From a virus, in the IMG/VR virus record IMGVR_UViG_3300043823_000671, positions 1-64,000 of that record: a stretch of DNA of 64,000 nucleotides; one strand, 5' to 3'. Below, piece by piece: positions 34,207-42,337 of the stretch (within the stretch, counting starts at the first letter, position 1; every line of letters starts with the position of its first letter). The notes below the pieces were generated by a model that did no database searches, was not told the DNA's origin, and worked only from the letters and a program-made list of their open reading frames with translations. The position numbers were made by a program, and so were the translations under genes.

Positions 34207-35373
34207 GTGCCCGAAGAAGAGCAGTTATCGCTAACGCTAACCGAACAGCCGTCGCACGACGTATGGTTACCGCTCGAACGCTCAACGACGCCACTCGTCT
34301 CAGTACTTGAACTAGACGAAATAACGCAACAAGCAGTCGCTAAATTCGACTACTCATCAGTTTCCACCGAGTTCTACCCGTGGAAAATACCCGAAGACTT
34401 ACCAGAAGAGTATGGGATTGGTCTAATCGTTGGCGGGTCGGGAACTGGTAAAACCGTACTGTTGGAAGAGTTTGGCACACCGTCATCACCGGCGTGGGAC
34501 AACAACAAAACCATTGCGAGTCACTTCGACGACCACGAGATGGCACTTCAGCGGTTCTACGCAGTCGGGTTGTCGTCAGTCCCGGCGTGGACAAAGCCGT
34601 ACGGCGTACTTAGCAACGGCGAAAAATTTAGAGCGAATTTGGCTCGACTTCTAACCAGCGACACCGTTATAGATGAGTTCACCTCAGTAGTTGACCGGAC
34701 GGTCGCAAAAGCATCGTCAAAGACCATGCGAAAGTACGTAGAAGAGTGCGGAATCCAGCACCTCGTTCTCGCATCGTGTCACCACGACATAATCCCATGG
34801 CTCGAACCTGACTGGATAATTGACACCGATTCAGGTATGTACTGCATCAAGCCAAAGGAGTGTCTTCATCGGGAACCCATGGTGGCAGAAATATACGAAG
34901 TCAAAAGAGAAATGTGGGGAAATTTCATGGAACACCACTACCTCACTAAAGATATTCACAGGTCAGCAACCTGTTTCCTAGCAGTTGTAGAAGGAAGACC
35001 AGCGGGCTTCGCCAGTTCGTTGTATTTCCCAAGTGGGTCAATACAAAACGCCTACCGGGAGCACCGGACCGTAGTCAAGCCAGACTTCCAGGGTCTCGGG
35101 CTGGGACCGAGGATGGCTGACTGGCTAGGCGAGTACTACTTAAACCGTGGATTTAGGTTTTTTTCAAGGAGCAAGCACGGTCGGTTGGGCGAGTGGCGAG
35201 AAGCATCACCCCGATGGCGGGCTACGTCAACCAACAAAAAGGCACGACTCAGCAAAGACGCCAAACGAAATAATGATTTAGCGCACTGGGGTCACGCCAG
35301 GCAATGGGCGTATTCGCACGAGTATGTGGGCGACGTGGCAGAAGTTCTAGTCTCCGAAGGAGAAAAAATATGA
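34207..35373 (+). CDS. ABC ATPase fused to Mom-like GNAT acetyltransferase
   Basis: 388 residues from GTG. The ATPase half has Walker A GGSGTGKT at about 76, ABC signature LSNGEKFRANLARLL at about 134, Walker B VIDEFTS at about 155 and H-loop CHHD at about 193. The GNAT half (about 235-345) has HHYLTK, FLAVVEGRPAGFAS and the acetyl-CoA loop QGLGLGPRM at about 294, followed by the SRSKHGRLGEWREASPRW segment seen in Mom-like enzymes. Mu Mom modifies adenine in DNA. The ATPase could couple this to DNA scanning. Lies between ParB-like and methyltransferase genes. Domain calls are firm; the DNA substrate is inferred. Confidence 0.85.
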   Translation: MPEEEQLSLTLTEQPSHDVWLPLERSTTPLVSVLELDEITQQAVAKFDYSSVSTEFYPWKIPEDLPEEYGIGLIVGGSGTGKTVLLEEFGTPSSPAWDNNKTIASHFDDHEMALQRFYAVGLSSVPAWTKPYGVLSNGEKFRANLARLLTSDTVIDEFTSVVDRTVAKASSKTMRKYVEECGIQHLVLASCHHDIIPWLEPDWIIDTDSGMYCIKPKECLHREPMVAEIYEVKREMWGNFMEHHYLTKDIHRSATCFLAVVEGRPAGFASSLYFPSGSIQNAYREHRTVVKPDFQGLGLGPRMADWLGEYYLNRGFRFFSRSKHGRLGEWREASPRWRATSTNKKARLSKDAKRNNDLAHWGHARQWAYSHEYVGDVAEVLVSEGEKI

Positions 35374-35462
35374 AGAAATTAGGGTGGCTAACGTTGATAG
35401 GTATGGCGGTTGTGTTTATGCTGGCATACCTCGCTATCGACACCATGGAGAACGCACCGTGA
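35370..35462 (+). CDS. tiny single-helix membrane protein
   Basis: 30 residues in an ATGA overlap with the ABC-GNAT gene; one hydrophobic helix (WLTLIGMAVVFMLAYLAI). Stop overlaps the next GTG. Confidence 0.45.
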   Translation: MKKLGWLTLIGMAVVFMLAYLAIDTMENAP

Positions 35463-35722
35463 AAACCAAACTGGGCTACGACTTTTACCTCCGTAGCGGG
35501 GCGATGGAGTTCAACCGGCACGCAAAGAAGAAAAATGGCCGCTCAACCGAAGGATGGCTAGAGTTTTCATGGCGTCACGTCGGTCTGGGTATCAACGTAC
35601 GGTTCTCACGTCATAACTTCACGCTCGACATCAACCTTCCATTCGTGCAGTTCTATGTCGATAGTTACAACTTCACCAAGTTAGTAGAGAAACCAGTCGA
35701 TGCGTGGGGGGACAAATGGTAA
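35459..35722 (+). CDS. small beta-rich protein, unknown
   Basis: 87 residues from GTG 35459. Alternating strands with many aromatic residues (WLEFSWRHVGLGINVRF, FTLDINLPFVQFYV). No family recognised. Sits in the modification island. Confidence 0.5.
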   Translation: MKTKLGYDFYLRSGAMEFNRHAKKKNGRSTEGWLEFSWRHVGLGINVRFSRHNFTLDINLPFVQFYVDSYNFTKLVEKPVDAWGDKW

Positions 35723-36000
35723 AAGCCAAGACAAAGCGCAACACTAGACGGTTCCACGTAGCAAGCGCCACAGCCTTTCCAAATATCAGGGTGTGGTTCG
35801 CACGGTGTTCAGACTGTTCGACCGTACTGCGCTTCACAGACAAACCACCGTTAGGGTACGCACGCAACACCTATTTAGCAAAATCCGAAGACATGGTCCG
35901 GATGCAACTAGACGAGATACTTAGGTGGCGAGTCCTCGGTAATGGCGACCAAGTCTGCCACGAGTGTTTCGTCAAGCACAACACCGGGGCGGGCGAATAG
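35716..36000 (+). CDS. zinc-ribbon-like protein
   Basis: 94 residues from ATG 35716. A basic N-terminus, CSDC at about residue 32 and CHEC at about residue 83 form a split C-x2-C pair, suggesting a zinc ribbon. Probably nucleic-acid-binding. Its stop overlaps the next GTG. Confidence 0.5.
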   Translation: MVKAKTKRNTRRFHVASATAFPNIRVWFARCSDCSTVLRFTDKPPLGYARNTYLAKSEDMVRMQLDEILRWRVLGNGDQVCHECFVKHNTGAGE

Positions 36001-36071
36001 TGGACACCGTGATAGTCATGGCGGTTGGGGTGGTCTTGTTACTGCTCCTGATGGGAGTGACTTCGTGGTAG
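36000..36071 (+). CDS. tiny membrane peptide
   Basis: 23 residues from GTG in a TAGTG overlap; almost all hydrophobic (VIVMAVGVVLLLLLMGV). Weak evidence beyond overlapping start and stop signals. Confidence 0.35.
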   Translation: MDTVIVMAVGVVLLLLLMGVTSW

Positions 36072-36829
36072 GTGGAACAGTTGAGGTACAAAACAAAGAC
36101 TGCCTCGACTTCCTGCGCTCCGTAGAAGACGCCAGCGTCTCTTTGGTTATTGCTGACCCTCCGTATTTCATAGGATACGACGGAGGCAAAGGCTGGGACT
36201 CGCAATGGGCGAGTGAAGCAGAGTATCTCGACTGGTGTAGGTCGTGGACAAGCGAGTGTGTCCGAGTCTTGCGCCCTGGTGGTGTTCTGGTTGTTTGGGG
36301 CACGCTAAAAACTGACACGTTCCTTCGCTACAAACTTGATGTGCTGAATACTTTCGACGAGTTGGTGGCGCAGAATGAAATTGTCTGGTCGTACAACTGG
36401 GGCGGTAGAACAAAAAAGAACTTCGCTAGGAAGCACGAATATATGTGGTGCTACTCAAAGGGCACCGACTTTTTATTCAACGCTGATGACGTTCGGGTAG
36501 AGCGCAAAGTAAAGAAAAACATACGGACTGGTCTCCCGTATGAGCAAGGGACAATACCAACGTGCGTATGGCAGATAAATAACCACACAACGTCGCTAGA
36601 CAATTGCTCATGGCACCCGACAACAAAGAATCTTGACGTATTGGAGCGACTGGTACGTGCCTACTCAAATGCGGGCGACTTGGTAATCGACCCGTTCTCG
36701 GGCTCGGGGAGTACAGCAATTGCATCCCTCCGTAGCAACAGAAGTTTCAAAGGTTCCGAGTTAGACGAAGAATATTACGAACTTTCACTTGGCCGCATCC
36801 GGTCATGTGTGGAAAAGGCAACCCAATGA
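36065..36829 (+). CDS. beta-class DNA methyltransferase (N4/N6)
   Basis: 254 residues from GTG 36065; an upstream in-frame ATG would overlap two genes. Motif IV DPPYFIGYD at about residue 30 precedes motif I DPFSGSGST at about residue 211, the order of beta-class enzymes that methylate N6-adenine or N4-cytosine. Target-recognition region lies between. The next gene is a second methyltransferase in an ATGA overlap. No restriction endonuclease is adjacent, so self-protection is the likely role. Confidence 0.9.
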   Translation: MVGGTVEVQNKDCLDFLRSVEDASVSLVIADPPYFIGYDGGKGWDSQWASEAEYLDWCRSWTSECVRVLRPGGVLVVWGTLKTDTFLRYKLDVLNTFDELVAQNEIVWSYNWGGRTKKNFARKHEYMWCYSKGTDFLFNADDVRVERKVKKNIRTGLPYEQGTIPTCVWQINNHTTSLDNCSWHPTTKNLDVLERLVRAYSNAGDLVIDPFSGSGSTAIASLRSNRSFKGSELDEEYYELSLGRIRSCVEKATQ

Positions 36830-37389
36830 GCGAGAAGTACGACATTATCGTTGCGGACCCACCGTGGTCCTACTACGGACAGCAAGACAAGTGGGGTAGC
36901 GCACAAAAGTTCTACAACACCATGTCGCTAGACGACATTATCGAAACCGGCGGGCTACCAGACAACCTAAGCGACAATGGAATCTTGTTCTTATGGGCTA
37001 CTTCACCACTGCTCGACGTAGCAATGGAAGCGATACGCCGGTGGGGACTGCACTTCAGGGGCGTAGCCTTCGTATGGGTCAAGACTAAGAAAAACGAGCC
37101 GGAGACGCCAATAAAAGCACAGGGCGTACGACCGTCAATTGTCAAGCCAACCACCGAGTACGTGCTGGCGTGTTCACGGGTAGCCAAAGGCAGACCGCTA
37201 CCACTCAATGACGAGTCAATTTGCCAAGTCATATTGGCACCAAAGCGTGAGCACAGTCGCAAGCCAGACGAACTTTTTACCAGAATCGAATCCATGTACC
37301 CGGATGCGACAAAACTGGAGATGTACGCACGCCAGTCACGACCGGGCTGGGACAACTGGGGCAACCAAACCGACCTATTCGACGAGTAG
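36826..37389 (+). CDS. MT-A70-family adenine methyltransferase
   Basis: 187 residues from ATG 36826. DPPWSYYG at about residue 11 and the later LFLWATSPLLDVAMEAIRRWG and GVRPSIVKPTTEYVLA segments mark the MT-A70/Ime4-like N6-adenine family used by phages. HSRKPDELF near the C-terminus is also typical. Coupled to the beta-class enzyme, so the genome may carry two methyl marks. Confidence 0.9.
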   Translation: MSEKYDIIVADPPWSYYGQQDKWGSAQKFYNTMSLDDIIETGGLPDNLSDNGILFLWATSPLLDVAMEAIRRWGLHFRGVAFVWVKTKKNEPETPIKAQGVRPSIVKPTTEYVLACSRVAKGRPLPLNDESICQVILAPKREHSRKPDELFTRIESMYPDATKLEMYARQSRPGWDNWGNQTDLFDE

Positions 37390-37401
37390 CAGGAGCAAGC
37401 A

Positions 37402-37770
37402 ATGGACCGGGCGCAACGACAAAGCCTACGAGAAGCACACAGACCCTTCTTCATGACCCTAGAAGACCAAGACCTAGAGGCAATAGTCTGCGAAGTATGC
37501 GAAACGCCCTATCCGTGCGACATGGTCCAATTGCTCAACGAAACAGAACCAACTTTGTGCCAACGTTGCGATAGGGAGATAACCAAAAACGGGGCGGGGT
37601 GGAAACACCTCATAGACGACGGGAAGTTATGTAGCGCACCATCCCCAGAGGGCGAAGAACCACTACTACCCACTATGCGACTCAACCCCAAGTACAAGTT
37701 CCCAGAACAGACCTTTGTACGATGCACCTATGGACCACCACCGTGGGCAATGGAAACAAAGACCCAATGA
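37402..37770 (+). CDS. Cys-rich member of the RDELR...PCDVIRLLD family
   Basis: 122 residues. The first 45 residues (QRQSLREAHRP..., then CEVCETPYPCDMVQLLNE) match the family of small genes at 42.3-44.3 kb. It adds a second Cys pair (CQRCDREI) and a C-terminal extension. The family pattern is basic helix, C-x2-C, P-C-D/E, then LLD/VLD. Function unknown. Confidence 0.65.
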   Translation: MDRAQRQSLREAHRPFFMTLEDQDLEAIVCEVCETPYPCDMVQLLNETEPTLCQRCDREITKNGAGWKHLIDDGKLCSAPSPEGEEPLLPTMRLNPKYKFPEQTFVRCTYGPPPWAMETKTQ

Positions 37771-37797
37771 ATACTGAACTGGGGTAAAATAAACCCC

Positions 37798-38133
37798 ATG
37801 GATGAACGCACGTACACCCTTCAACTAACACTTGAAGACCTAGAGGAACTAGACAACCTAGCCCACCTACTAGGCGAGTCACGGGGCGGACACCACCTAA
37901 CCGGAACGCTGAAAATGGTATGCGAGTTGTACCAGGAAGCAAGCGCAAAAAACCCGGGCGAAAACAAACCACGTAGCAAGCCAGACACACCCACCTACTG
38001 GGGAATGACACAAGAACCCATAAAGGGAGAGACACCCAAATGTCTCACAGGCAACCACTCATGGAACTACGTATCCCAAAACGCCTTCTCAATGGGTATA
38101 TGGGAATGCACAGAGTGCGGAAGACAGGCATGA
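37798..38133 (+). CDS. small protein with C-terminal zinc-ribbon-like end
   Basis: 111 residues. TAAAAT lies 7 nt before ATG and no Shine-Dalgarno is seen, so leaderless. N-terminal helical half (LTLEDLEELDNLAHLLG), C-terminal CLTGNH...WECTECGRQA with paired Cys. Overlaps the TerS-like gene by 4 nt. Confidence 0.55.
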   Translation: MDERTYTLQLTLEDLEELDNLAHLLGESRGGHHLTGTLKMVCELYQEASAKNPGENKPRSKPDTPTYWGMTQEPIKGETPKCLTGNHSWNYVSQNAFSMGIWECTECGRQA

Positions 38134-38939
38134 CCAACAAAGAACCAGTAATCCCAGACCCAGATACACCACTGGCAGAGGTAACCCCTAAGCGTTACGT
38201 ACCAGAGGTAAAAAAGGTACGACCACCAGTACAGACTGGACGCAAGACCACCTTGACACCAGAGTTGGTGAAAGAGATAAGCGACACGTTACGCATATGT
38301 GCAACCATGGCAGATACTGCTAGTTACCTAGGAGTGCCATATGGAACCATGCAGTCATGGATACGTAAGGGCAATGAAGTAGCCCAAGAAGCAGAGGTAT
38401 CTGGACGTGAACTGACAGATAACGAACACCTGTTCGTATCGTTATCGGTAGAAGTAGAAAAAGCAAGGGCAGAGGCACGGATTAGGGCAGTCGGTAAAAT
38501 CAGAACAGCCATGGACGGCAACTGGCAAGCGGCAGCCTGGTACCTAGAAAGGTCCAAACCAGATGAATGGGCACGGGTATCGAGGACTGAATTGTCAGGT
38601 ATCAATGGGGAATCCATAAAGGTTGACGTGGATGCGGTCAACCGGAAGTTAGAAGCACTGATACAGGCGAACATTATTGACGCTGAGGTTGTGGAGGGAC
38701 CTGAGTTCGATATGGAGGCTGAACTGGTCTCGGATGCGGTTGAGGTTGTGGTGGAAGAAGTTCCAAAAGTGGCGAAAAAGACGCCCCGCTCTCACGAGCC
38801 CCGGAAAAAATCTCAGGACACAACCCCGCCAAAAACCCAGGATGCAGAGCCCCCGGTCGATGGCACCGAGCCGGAGCAAGCAAGCACGCCCAGCGACGTT
38901 GACACAAGCACTGGGCAGACGCCCCACTCCGAGCAATAA
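38130..38939 (+). CDS. terminase small subunit-like HTH protein
   Basis: 269 residues from ATG 38130. Residues about 35-140 form the HTH and helical hairpin typical of phage small terminases: LRICATMADTASYLGVPYG..WIRKG, then VEKARAEARIRAVGKI and WQAAAWYLERSKPDEWARV. The C-terminal 100 residues are acidic/Pro-rich and disordered. It would recognise the packaging site; the gene-poor DNA with palindromes directly follows. The large subunit is 10 kb away. Confidence 0.75.
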   Translation: MTNKEPVIPDPDTPLAEVTPKRYVPEVKKVRPPVQTGRKTTLTPELVKEISDTLRICATMADTASYLGVPYGTMQSWIRKGNEVAQEAEVSGRELTDNEHLFVSLSVEVEKARAEARIRAVGKIRTAMDGNWQAAAWYLERSKPDEWARVSRTELSGINGESIKVDVDAVNRKLEALIQANIIDAEVVEGPEFDMEAELVSDAVEVVVEEVPKVAKKTPRSHEPRKKSQDTTPPKTQDAEPPVDGTEPEQASTPSDVDTSTGQTPHSEQ

Positions 38940-39086
38940 ACCCACCCTGAAGTCGAGTACCCGTTCCACGGGCACGCCGAGATATTGGCATTCCACTAGG
39001 GCTATGGGCGCACGACCCACTTCTTCCAAAACCCACGAACGCCGACGCCGGAGAACCACTACAGGTTGTGGTCGGTACCCGAATAA
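38940..39086 (+). pseudogene. coding-like tail with in-frame TAG, downstream of TerS
   Basis: After the TerS-like TAA, the same frame reads 19 residues (THPEVEYPFHGHAEILAFH), a TAG at 38997-38999, then 28 residues (starting GYGRTTHFF and ending LWSVPE) before TAA. Composition is protein-like. It may be a decayed 3' end, or chance; no start or ribosome site is seen. Confidence 0.35.
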
Positions 39087-39404
39087 ACAACACGGGCGTA
39101 GGAGTATCTAGTGGAATCCACTACCGGAAGCCGTACGAGCCAGAAGCATTTAGGAACCAGAACCCGTACCAGCCAGAAGGAAGTCGCAGAACCGAAGCAT
39201 CCGGGATTTTCCAAAACTCAGAAGCGGTAAGCCGCCGGGTTAACAACCCTCAGAAGACCAGGTCAAGCCCCGCTAAGCCAAACCCTTGCAAATAAAGGGC
39301 AGTGCTAAAAGCGAAAGCCCGCCGGTTAACAGGACCAGAATCACGGGCGTCCAAGAAGCCCGAGCCTTGTGACAAAACCCACAAGCAGTCGCTACCACAT
39401 GACA
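39087..39404. other. gene-poor stretch with one TAGTGG palindrome
   Basis: About 320 nt without a convincing gene; a 75-codon frame from 39068 is Pro/Arg/Asn-rich and lacks a ribosome site. It holds the palindrome at 39109-39123 and two similar GCCGGTTAAC-like elements (about 39230 and 39320), and ends in a CTAAACCC promoter. Confidence 0.5.
39109..39123. repeat. TAGTGG-AAT-CCACTA palindrome, copy 1
   Basis: TAGTGGAATCCACTA, perfect 7-bp arms around a central base. The same 15 bases recur at 40971; a variant with a 4-nt centre is at 40825. Confidence 0.6.
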
Positions 39405-39421
39405 CTAAACCCGTGTACACT
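39405..39421 (+). promoter_or_regulatory. CTAAACCC-N3-TACACT promoter element
   Basis: CTAAACCC (39405-39412), GTG, TACACT (39416-39421). Exact match to the recurring element. It drives the three-gene operon 39451-40524. The -35 at 17 bp is poor. Confidence 0.65.
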
Positions 39422-39450
39422 TATTTATGAAGGTAAGTAAGGAGATGGAA

Positions 39451-39636
39451 ATGGCAATATTGGACAGTGACCTAGAAGGCAAGGTTCGTTGCTACTGCGG
39501 AGCCAAGTACTGGGAGAACGGTATCTGCGTGGACTGCGGACTCGATATCTACAGCCTTGACGGGCAAGCCCTGTTGATGGACAACCACCAGTGGCAGTAT
39601 CGTCTGCGGACGTTCGAGCAATCGGTGCGTGGATAG
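39451..39636 (+). CDS. small zinc-ribbon protein
   Basis: 61 residues if the ATG at 39451 is used (AAGGAG 6 nt upstream). ATG 39427 lies 5 nt after the -10 and could give a leaderless, longer form (69 residues). CYCGAKYW...CVDCGLD makes a compact C-x-C...C-x2-C zinc ribbon. Unknown role. Confidence 0.55.
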   Translation: MAILDSDLEGKVRCYCGAKYWENGICVDCGLDIYSLDGQALLMDNHQWQYRLRTFEQSVRG

Positions 39637-39825
39637 ATGTTGAGCGACCAGTTCCTTATTGACGCCGAGCACGGTGCGGGAGACGGCAAGCGCTACCGGG
39701 CGACATACTCGGACGAAGTTGTCTTTTTTACGGCACGCAACAAGCAAGAAGCAGTACGGATAGCCCGTGAGTGGGGATTCCGTTTCAAGAACGCCCAGCG
39801 GGTCTTGGCGTTAGAGGTTGCGTAA
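39637..39825 (+). CDS. small alpha/beta protein, unknown
   Basis: 62 residues, start immediately after the zinc-ribbon stop. Contains KRYRATYSDEVVFFTARNKQEAVRIAREWGFRF, a strand-helix pattern seen in many small phage proteins. No function known. Confidence 0.5.
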   Translation: MLSDQFLIDAEHGAGDGKRYRATYSDEVVFFTARNKQEAVRIAREWGFRFKNAQRVLALEVA

Positions 39826-40524
39826 ATGGCGGAAGTAGAGCGCTACGAAGTCGAAGTTGACACCCAGATAGTTGACCTATATGCCGAACTCAGCGGGAAG
39901 GGCATAAACGTAGACCTCGCAGAGTCACGGGTACGCAGTATTGTCGCCCACGCCGAATACGGCGGTTGGGGGCAGTACGAATACATAATCCAACTGGACA
40001 CCGGCGAGAGATACCCGTTCTCAATCCTCAAGACTGTTGAGTTGACCCTCGGGGGCGAAATAAAAAGCACCGAGAGGCTCATTGACGCAATCGCAGAATA
40101 CGACGAAGCACTACGCCTATTCTTTGTTACCCAAGCAGAGTTACTTGAGTGGACGAGTCAGTACACCGGATGGAGTCGGTTCTATCTCGTCGCCGGGGGA
40201 CACATACACAGTTCCATGGACTGTTCGTCATGCAATAAAGGCAGAGACGCTACAAAGTTCATATGGCTACCCAATCTCAGCGGGCTAACCGAAGCGGAGG
40301 CGGTAGAAGACCAAGGAGCAATCCTGTGTACAGTTTGTTTCCCCAGCGCCCCAGTCGAGTACACCAACGCCCACGAACTGGCTAGGGAGCAAAGACAAGC
40401 CAACCGATGCCCAGGGTCAGGCAAGTACGTAAGCAACGACACGTACCGTTGCCCCGAATGCAACGAGCCAATCTCGGTATCGTGGCAGACCGGAAAAATC
40501 CGGGCGCACAACAAGCCTAAATAG
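39826..40524 (+). CDS. multi-domain zinc-binding protein
   Basis: 232 residues. Central domain GGHIHSSMDCSSCNKG...KFIWLPNLSGLTEAEAVE...CTVCFPSAP is a recurrent actinophage zinc domain. The C-terminus has CPGSGK...RCPECNEPI and a basic KIRAHNKPK end. The N-terminal 110 residues are alpha/beta. Probably nucleic-acid binding or a regulator; no precise function. Confidence 0.65.
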   Translation: MAEVERYEVEVDTQIVDLYAELSGKGINVDLAESRVRSIVAHAEYGGWGQYEYIIQLDTGERYPFSILKTVELTLGGEIKSTERLIDAIAEYDEALRLFFVTQAELLEWTSQYTGWSRFYLVAGGHIHSSMDCSSCNKGRDATKFIWLPNLSGLTEAEAVEDQGAILCTVCFPSAPVEYTNAHELAREQRQANRCPGSGKYVSNDTYRCPECNEPISVSWQTGKIRAHNKPK

Positions 40525-40824
40525 GCACCAGAAGCCCCTAGAAGCCGATTCTGAGCCCTAGGGGTATTTCCACGCCCAGATGCACCACACCGGGCGGGAA
40601 AAGACAACCGGGCGCACAAGCACACACCTCGCACCACATACCAGACGTCCCCACATACCCATAGACGTACGTAGTATTACAAATCTAAGTACGTAAGTAG
40701 TTCAAAACACGGCGGGCAGAACTAAAACCTATAGACCAGCCACCCCCAGGTGCCACCGATAGCGCAAATCCACTAGGCACCGACCCCCTACCCCGGCACA
40801 CATACCCCCCGTACCCGCCAGAAG

Positions 40825-40840
40825 TAGTGGGATTCCACTA
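40825..40840. repeat. TAGTGG-GATT-CCACTA palindrome, copy 2
   Basis: Same 6-bp arms as the 15-bp palindromes, with a 4-nt centre. A half-site CCACTA also occurs at 40770, and another at 38993. Confidence 0.55.
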
Positions 40841-40970
40841 GAACGAAGCCCCGCCATCAGGTGCGATGCATACAGGAACCCTGAAGTATCCCCCGGGTAC
40901 CCAGATATGTAAGTAGTTACTTAACATACCCACGCTTGTGAATCCAAACCCCAGTGTTTGCACGGAACCC

Positions 40971-40985
40971 TAGTGGAATCCACTA
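40971..40985. repeat. TAGTGG-AAT-CCACTA palindrome, copy 3
   Basis: Identical 15 bases to the copy at 39109. Confidence 0.6.
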
Positions 40986-41334
40986 TGACTTCACAAGGGA
41001 CGTCTCGCCCTCGGCGTTTCCCACGGGTTCGAGTCACGTAGTCCGCCCATGTGGTGAGGCGCTGGGGACCCCCCCCGTCAATTATTTCAAGCGACTTTGG
41101 ATTTTTCAGACAGCGGGAGTGCGCCCTTGCACCTCCCAGAATCACTTTTGGATACTAGAGCGTCCTCTAGCCCGGAAATGTCAGGAGAGAGGCATACACA
41201 CGTTCGCTTGACCCGGGGGAAGTTTTGGAAAAGCCAGACCCTAGAAAAAACAAAGGCAAACGAGTTCGAAGGGCACCCTACTCTAGCAGGCTCCGGGGTT
41301 TTAGCACTGCATCGCTCCACTTAGAGCGGGGTTG

Positions 41335-41484
41335 CTAGTTGCTTGACGAGTTCGAGTCAGTTGCTTCGTTAGCACTCTCGCTAGTCGAGTGCGAGTGTGA
41401 CTTAATCTCCTTGTAAGTGACGTAAGCAATGCCACTGAGGATGAATAGCCAAGCAGTACAGAAGATAAAGGCAACGAGAGTCAT
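41335..41484 (-). CDS. small membrane protein, probably leaderless
   Basis: 49 residues from ATG at 41484 on the minus strand. TACAAT lies 6 nt before ATG and TTGCCT 16 bp further upstream, giving promoter and leaderless start together. One hydrophobic helix (LVAFIFCTAWLFILSGIAYV), then a Ser-rich tail. The only minus-strand gene in this part of the genome. Confidence 0.5.
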   Translation of the reverse strand: MTLVAFIFCTAWLFILSGIAYVTYKEIKSHSHSTSESANEATDSNSSSN

Positions 41485-41673
41485 GAAACGATTGTAACCC
41501 ACTTTGGAAAATAGGCAAGGTCGGTTTACCCACCCCCCCACTTAGTTCGGGGGTTCGTGAGGATGAATCAGAAGATGCCAAAAATACAAAAATTTTTTTA
41601 GGAGGCTAGATACAGATGAACATGAATCTCTATCCGAGGATATGAAAACTTAGAAGGGGCGCCCCGGCGATGC

Positions 41674-41703
41674 TTGACACCGCTCTAGTAATCGGTGTAG
41701 GGT
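41674..41703 (+). promoter_or_regulatory. promoter for small-gene cluster
   Basis: TTGACA (41674-41679), 18-bp spacer, TAGGGT (41698-41703), 35 nt before ATG 41739. It appears to drive the overlapping cluster 41739-44393. The 190 nt before it hold no gene. Confidence 0.55.
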
Positions 41704-41738
41704 TGTCTCAACGTATACGCAGAAGGTGAGGTAGGCGC

Positions 41739-41951
41739 ATGGGGTGTGTGCCCGGATGTGGAAGCAGTTGCCCTTGTGAGGAACCAATGGGCGTCGATGC
41801 GGACCGTGAACTGACCTGTGATGAGTGCGGTTTCGAAGGAATGTTCGAAGGCGTGGATACCCCTTGTGGCGGTGGCGAGACCCACTTTGGGGCTGACTGT
41901 CCTAAGTGTGGGAACTACATGGAGTTATGGGAGCAGAGCAATGACTGGTAA
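41739..41951 (+). CDS. Cys-rich zinc-ribbon protein
   Basis: 70 residues, GGTGAGG upstream. Nine Cys in pairs (CxxxC, CPC, CDEC, CPKC) plus His suggest two zinc sites. First gene of the cluster. Confidence 0.55.
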   Translation: MGCVPGCGSSCPCEEPMGVDADRELTCDECGFEGMFEGVDTPCGGGETHFGADCPKCGNYMELWEQSNDW

Positions 41952-42093
41952 GGATTCTGCTACCGAGTATCGCCCTTCTAGCGTTACTGGTAGCGATGAA
42001 GCCCTTGAAGGGTTTCCCCCGGGGTCGGAATCTGATGAGTCTGTTGTAAACGCACTTGATATATGGATGGAGTATTTGCATGGAACGAAGTAA
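41941..42093 (+). CDS. small acidic protein, unknown
   Basis: 50 residues, overlaps neighbours at both ends. Ser/Glu-rich first half, then an amphipathic helix (SVVNALDIWMEYLHG). Confidence 0.45.
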   Translation: MTGKDSATEYRPSSVTGSDEALEGFPPGSESDESVVNALDIWMEYLHGTK

Positions 42094-42337
42094 TGGGGTG
42101 CACCTAATCCACGTAGACGATATTGCCTTCTGGGTTGAGTCTGCGTATATGGGCGATGAGGGTCCCTGCCGGGTTTTGGTCAGCAATGTCCCCCGAGCGA
42201 AGCACAATCAGTTGCACGCCGTCGGTCATTTCGGCGGAAGGATTATTGACGGCGGGCGGTTTAGTACTTATGAGTCAATCGAGGCGTGGGCGCTTGTTCA
42301 CTACCGAGAGGTTTTGTCTAGCCGGGAGTCGCAATGA
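42080..42337 (+). CDS. small alpha/beta protein, unknown
   Basis: 85 residues from ATG 42080. Contains HVDDIAFWVESAYMGDEGPCRVLV and HFGGRIIDGG, then a helix. No family recognised. Stop overlaps the next start. Confidence 0.5.
   Translation: MERSNGVHLIHVDDIAFWVESAYMGDEGPCRVLVSNVPRAKHNQLHAVGHFGGRIIDGGRFSTYESIEAWALVHYREVLSSRESQ

Larger units (their letters stand above)
40525..41334. other. long gene-free region with palindromes and hairpins
   Basis: 810 nt with no convincing gene on either strand. It holds a CCCCTAG/CTAGGGG hairpin (40535-40564), TAGTGG palindromes (40825-40840 and 40971-40985), TAAGTA/TACTTA (40911-40924), a GGGAG-TGC/GCA-CCTCCC hairpin (41115-41137) and CTAGAG/CTCTAG (41155-41170). 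Such a gap is rare in this dense genome. Candidates are a packaging, partition or regulatory RNA region. Confidence 0.6.

Noticed and set aside
38998-39000. TAG as a sense codon (stop recoding)
   Set aside because: TAG ends many clear genes here, including the first giant and several with TAGTG overlaps.
41026-41056. tRNA-like GGGTTCGAGTC segment
   Set aside because: The T-stem has a mismatch, and no matching acceptor strand or D-arm was found upstream.
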